DNA of 64,000 nucleotides from Sodalis praecaptivus (GTDB lineage Bacteria; Pseudomonadota; Gammaproteobacteria; Enterobacterales; Enterobacteriaceae): NCBI RefSeq assembly GCF_000517425.1, contig NZ_CP006569.1, positions 992,001 to 1,056,000 of the forward strand, read 5' to 3'. Shown piece by piece: positions 60,804 to 64,000 of this stretch (position 1 is its first letter; each line of letters starts with the position of its first letter). The notes under the pieces were generated by a model. It saw only the letters and a program-made list of their open reading frames with translations, ran no database searches and was not told where the DNA came from. The position numbers and the translations under genes were made by a program.

Positions 60804-61790
60804 TTATTGGGCCGCCGCCTGCGCCGCGCTTAACCAGCTAGCGAACTGCTTGGGATGAGCCGCAATCCAGCTGTCCACGTGGCGGGAGATCGCTTCAGGG
60901 GTGTTTTCCCCCTGATGCATACGCCGGTTCTGCGCATTCACATCGGCCACCGGCAGCGTCATGACGGCGAACAGTTTGGCGGCGGCCGGATTCTGCGCCG
61001 CCCACGCTTTATTGGCGACAATATGTTGGTTATTGACCGGGAAACCATAATTGCTGCCGTTAGGCAAACGGGTATCCTGATTGCCCGGATAGACGGATCG
61101 CGGGACCTGTAGCCAGACCACATCCCGGCCGGGCACCAGTTCGGCGCTCAGCCAATAGGGCGTCCAGGTGTAATAAAGCACCGGCTTGCCCTGGTGAAAG
61201 CGGGCAAGGGTATCGGCGATGATCGCCGAGTAGTTGCCCTGATTTTGCGTCACCGTGGATTGCAGGTTGAACGCCTTGATATGCCCGTCGATGACATTGC
61301 CGCAGATCCAGCCGGGGTTACAGCCGGTAATATCGGCTTTGCCGTCGCCGTCGGTGTCGAACAATTTGGCAAGGGCGGGATCGCGTAATTGATCCAGCGT
61401 GCGAATATGGTACTTTTCGGCGGTTTTTTTATCGATCAAATAGCCTTGGGCGGCGCCGGCGATATAGGTGCCCCGACGGTAGAATTTGCCATCGCCGCCG
61501 GCGTGGTCGTACATCTCTTCCATCTGCGGCTTCCAGTTCACCGCCAGATAGGTCGCATCGCCGTTGGCGATGGCGGTGTAGGCGACGTTGTAATCCACTT
61601 CATTAGTGGGCTGAACGTCGTAGCCCAGTTTCTGCAGCGCCCGGTTAACCAGCTCGGTTTGAAATGATTCTTCCGCCAGCGAACTTTGCACCGGTTTTAC
61701 CACCACGCCTTTACCGGGCAGCGCGGCGGCGCAGACAGACTGGGTGAATACGGCGGTGAGCGCGAGCGCACGGATAACGGTATGACGCAT
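60804..61790 (-). CDS. Second ProX-type betaine-binding protein, adjacent to proW
   Basis: A paralogue of the ProX copy 59 bases downstream, sharing PGKGxxVx[31 protein letters not shown] and [10 protein letters not shown]. It has 328 residues with signal peptide [20 protein letters not shown]. It differs at the cage-region loop ([11 protein letters not shown] where the other copy has [11 protein letters not shown]), so its substrate preference may differ. Together with proV and proW it forms a four-gene operon with two binding proteins. A 6-bp hairpin (60780-60795) separates the two proX genes. Confidence 0.93.
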   Translation of the reverse strand: MRHTVIRALALTAVFTQSVCAAALPGKGVVVKPVQSSLAEESFQTELVNRALQKLGYDVQPTNEVDYNVAYTAIANGDATYLAVNWKPQMEEMYDHAGGDGKFYRRGTYIAGAAQGYLIDKKTAEKYHIRTLDQLRDPALAKLFDTDGDGKADITGCNPGWICGNVIDGHIKAFNLQSTVTQNQGNYSAIIADTLARFHQGKPVLYYTWTPYWLSAELVPGRDVVWLQVPRSVYPGNQDTRLPNGSNYGFPVNNQHIVANKAWAAQNPAAAKLFAVMTLPVADVNAQNRRMHQGENTPEAISRHVDSWIAAHPKQFASWLSAAQAAAQ

Positions 61791-61861
61791 GGGGAAGTCC
61801 TGTTCTGTTTAGGGCGGGCCGCGGCGCAATGCGCTGCCGTTGCCCGCCTTCGGGGAAAAGG

Positions 61862-63127
61862 TTATGCCTGCTTGCGAAACGGACGGGTTATCAGTCCCAG
61901 CGGGCCGCTGCTGTACCAGAGGCGGTTGCCGCGGCTGCGGCTGTCGCGCCCCAACGACTGCGTCAGACGATCGAGGATAATCGCCAGGATCACAATACCG
62001 ACGCCGCCGACGGTGGCCAAGCCCATGTCGAGCCGGCCAATGCCGCGCAGCACCATCTGTCCCAGACCGCCGACCGCGATCATCGAGGCGATGACCACCA
62101 TCGACAGCGCCAGCATCAACGTCTGATTAATCCCCGCCATGATAGTCGGCAGCGCCAGCGGCAATTGCACTTTGAACAACATTTGGCGCGGACTGGCGCC
62201 GAATGACTCCGCGGCTTCCACCAAATCCGCCGGCACCTGCTTGATGCCGAGGATGGTCAGCCGCACTATCGGCGGCAGGGCGAAGATAATCGTGACCACC
62301 ACCCCTGGCACATTACCGATACCGAACAGCATGACGATCGGCACCAGATAGACGAACGCCGGCGTCGTCTGCATCGCATCCAGCAGCGGGCGGATAATCT
62401 TTGCCGCACCGTTGCTGCGCGCCAGCCAAATACCCAGCGGTAGCCCGAGTACGATGCAGAACAATAGCGAAGTGAGCACCAACGCCAGCGTCACCATCGC
62501 CTGCGACCAGGCGCCGATGGCGCCGATGATAATAAGCGACACCAACGTGGCCACGCCCATGCCGAGCGTCGACATTTGCCAGGCTATCAGCGCAAAAATG
62601 ATCATCGCCACGGGAGCCGGCAGGCCCAGCAGCAGATGTTGAAAGCCGCTTAGGATGAAGTCCACCGGGACGCGGATGCCCTGGAACAGCGGACGAAAAT
62701 GCAATACTACCCAATCAATGCCTTCGGTGACCCAGCGATCGAGGGGGATAAGCGTTTGATGAAACGGGTCAAGCACATTGAAATGCGCGGGCGCGTCGGC
62801 CGGAGCACTGTTGAGCCAGTCAGCGCTTTGCTGCGCCGCGTGTTGCGAGGCGGCATCGCCTCCCGGCGCGGCGGCATTGCCCCAGGCATCGGCGCCGCCG
62901 GCGGGGGCGCTATGGGCCGCCTCACCGCCGGGGGCCGCGGTGCCGCTCCAGGGATCGGCGGCCTGGGAGGTGCCACCCTCGGCGGGGGCGCTATGGGCCG
63001 CTTCGCCGGCGGGCGCCGCGGTGCTGCTCCAGGGATCGGCGGCCTGGCCTGCGGCTTGCTGGCCAGCGGCCTGCTGAGCGGGCGCTGCGTTGGTCGCCGT
63101 CCACGGATCGGTTGTGGTGTTACTCAT
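61862..63127 (-). CDS. proW: ProU permease ProW with expanded N-terminal repeats
   Basis: Membrane permease of the ProU glycine betaine/proline betaine ABC importer. From about residue 115 ([22 protein letters not shown]) it matches E. coli ProW closely, with the EAA loop [20 protein letters not shown]. At 421 residues it is 67 longer than E. coli (354), because the N-terminal cytoplasmic part contains tandem Ala/Pro/Gly-rich repeats with ADPWSxTAAP as recurring motif. It overlaps proV by eight bases. Confidence 0.96.
   Translation of the reverse strand: MSNTTTDPWTATNAAPAQQAAGQQAAGQAADPWSSTAAPAGEAAHSAPAEGGTSQAADPWSGTAAPGGEAAHSAPAGGADAWGNAAAPGGDAASQHAAQQSADWLNSAPADAPAHFNVLDPFHQTLIPLDRWVTEGIDWVVLHFRPLFQGIRVPVDFILSGFQHLLLGLPAPVAMIIFALIAWQMSTLGMGVATLVSLIIIGAIGAWSQAMVTLALVLTSLLFCIVLGLPLGIWLARSNGAAKIIRPLLDAMQTTPAFVYLVPIVMLFGIGNVPGVVVTIIFALPPIVRLTILGIKQVPADLVEAAESFGASPRQMLFKVQLPLALPTIMAGINQTLMLALSMVVIASMIAVGGLGQMVLRGIGRLDMGLATVGGVGIVILAIILDRLTQSLGRDSRSRGNRLWYSSGPLGLITRPFRKQA
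62900..63061 (-). repeat. 81-bp tandem repeat inside proW
   Basis: Two near-identical 81-base units (offset 62900 to 62981) encode a 27-residue unit beginning ADPWS and containing [14 protein letters not shown]. The length is a multiple of three, so the frame is kept. Partial further copies flank it. Confidence 0.9.
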
Positions 63128-64000
63128 TGTTCATCCCCTCTTTATCCAGCGCCTGCAGCAGCATCCCTTTGGAAATAATGCCGATGTATTGATTATCTTC
63201 ACCGACGACCGGTACGGCGCAGGGCGCCTGGGCGACGGTGGAAATCAATTCACTGAGCGGCGTCTCGGCGGGAATGGTGGCCGGCGATGACAGCAACGCG
63301 TCTTCCAGCGTACCGTTGGCGGAAAGGGCGGCCTTCAACGAATCAATGGACACCACGCCGATAAATTTCTGACCGCGTTCCAGCACATAGCCGAAATCAC
63401 GATCCTCATCTTGCAGCAGCCTCAGCGCGGAGCGCGGGCCGACGCCCGGGGTTTTACGGATCAGGGTTACCGGCCGGCGACGGGCGATATCTTTGGCGCT
63501 GAATACCTGCGAGATATCCACGCCGCGGAAGAAGGTGCGGACATAGTCGTTGGCCGGATTATTGAGGATCTCGTCCGGCGTGCCCACCTGCACCACCTCG
63601 CCCCCTTGCATGATAGCGATGCGATCGCCGATGCGCATCGCCTCGTCAAGGTCATGGGAGATAAAGATGATGGTGCGCTGGTGGCGGGACTGTAGCTTGA
63701 TAAGCTCGTCCTGCATTTCGGTACGAATAAGCGGGTCGAGGGCGGAAAACGCCTCATCCATCAGCAAAATATCGGGGTTGATGGCCAGCGCGCGCGCCAG
63801 GCCGACACGCTGGCGCATGCCGCCGGACAGCTCGTCGGGCCAGGAATGCGCATGCTGTTCCAGCCCCACCTGCGACAGGGCTTCCAGCGCTTTGGCATGC
63901 CGCTGTTGCGGCGCCATACCGTCCAGCATCATGCCGAAAGCGGTATTATCCAGCACGTTCAAATGGGGCATCAGGGCAAAAGACTGGAACACCATACTGA
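63120..64000 (-). CDS. proV: ProU ATPase ProV, 5' part missing at window edge
   Basis: ATP-binding subunit of the ProU betaine importer. The part present begins near [16 protein letters not shown] (Q-loop), followed by the signature [16 protein letters not shown], Walker [14 protein letters not shown], the H-loop ISHDLDEA, and two CBS domains (about the last 130 residues) that sense ionic strength in this family. Walker A and the true start lie beyond 64000. Confidence 0.96.
   Translation of the reverse strand, partial: SMVFQSFALMPHLNVLDNTAFGMMLDGMAPQQRHAKALEALSQVGLEQHAHSWPDELSGGMRQRVGLARALAINPDILLMDEAFSALDPLIRTEMQDELIKLQSRHQRTIIFISHDLDEAMRIGDRIAIMQGGEVVQVGTPDEILNNPANDYVRTFFRGVDISQVFSAKDIARRRPVTLIRKTPGVGPRSALRLLQDEDRDFGYVLERGQKFIGVVSIDSLKAALSANGTLEDALLSSPATIPAETPLSELISTVAQAPCAVPVVGEDNQYIGIISKGMLLQALDKEGMNNE

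Overview
The window is a chromosomal segment of a gammaproteobacterium of the order Enterobacterales. Gene order and protein sequence follow Escherichia coli closely, from map-rpsB-tsf-pyrH-frr through the bam/lpx cluster to gmhB and an rRNA operon. The 16S rRNA, the GC-rich coding bias, and the eroded or missing small genes (nlpE truncated, arfB, yaeP, yaeF and emrAB not seen) suggest a Sodalis-like lineage. The genus is an inference from memory, not the result of a search.

Layout. (1) 1-20.6 kb: translation genes (partial map, rpsB, tsf, pyrH, frr), then the isoprenoid, phospholipid and envelope block dxr-uppS-cdsA-rseP-bamA-skp-lpxD-fabZ-lpxA-lpxB-rnhB-dnaE-accA, tightly packed on the + strand and ending in a strong terminator. 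(2) 20.7-26.7 kb: ldcC, yaeR, tilS, rof, yaeQ and a truncated nlpE. (3) 27.2-32.8 kb: a single 1868-codon gene with no E. coli counterpart at this locus, inserted between nlpE and proS. It looks like a large toxin or effector with a hydrophobic hairpin, internal repeats and a possible C80-like His/Cys protease module. This is the main novelty candidate. (4) 32.9-38.7 kb: proS, trmO, rcsF and the metNIQ methionine transporter on the - strand, with a textbook MetJ operator. (5) 38.8-45.4 kb: gmhB and a complete rrn operon (16S, tRNA-Glu, 23S, 5S). The 16S 3' end lacks one C of the anti-Shine-Dalgarno core, and the 5S is followed by a tandem array of terminators. (6) 45.4-48.7 kb: an RpiR-type regulator divergent from a PTS EIICB and nanE, probably an amino-sugar (ManNAc-type) uptake locus. 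(7) 48.9-56.5 kb: yfiM, pssA, patZ, tapT and trxC (- strand), then yfiF (+). (8) 56.5-64 kb: mprA without emrAB, ygaH, ygaZ, ygaY, and the proU osmoprotectant system with two proX genes, proW and a partial proV.

Two joins differ from the E. coli order. The 16S side of the rRNA operon has rrnH neighbours (gmhB), while the tRNA-Glu spacer and 5S side have rrnG-type features (yfiM-pssA-patZ), suggesting rearrangement at rrn operons. The yfiF/mprA junction joins loci that are apart in E. coli and lacks emrAB. All family assignments come from recognising the protein sequences; no database search was possible.
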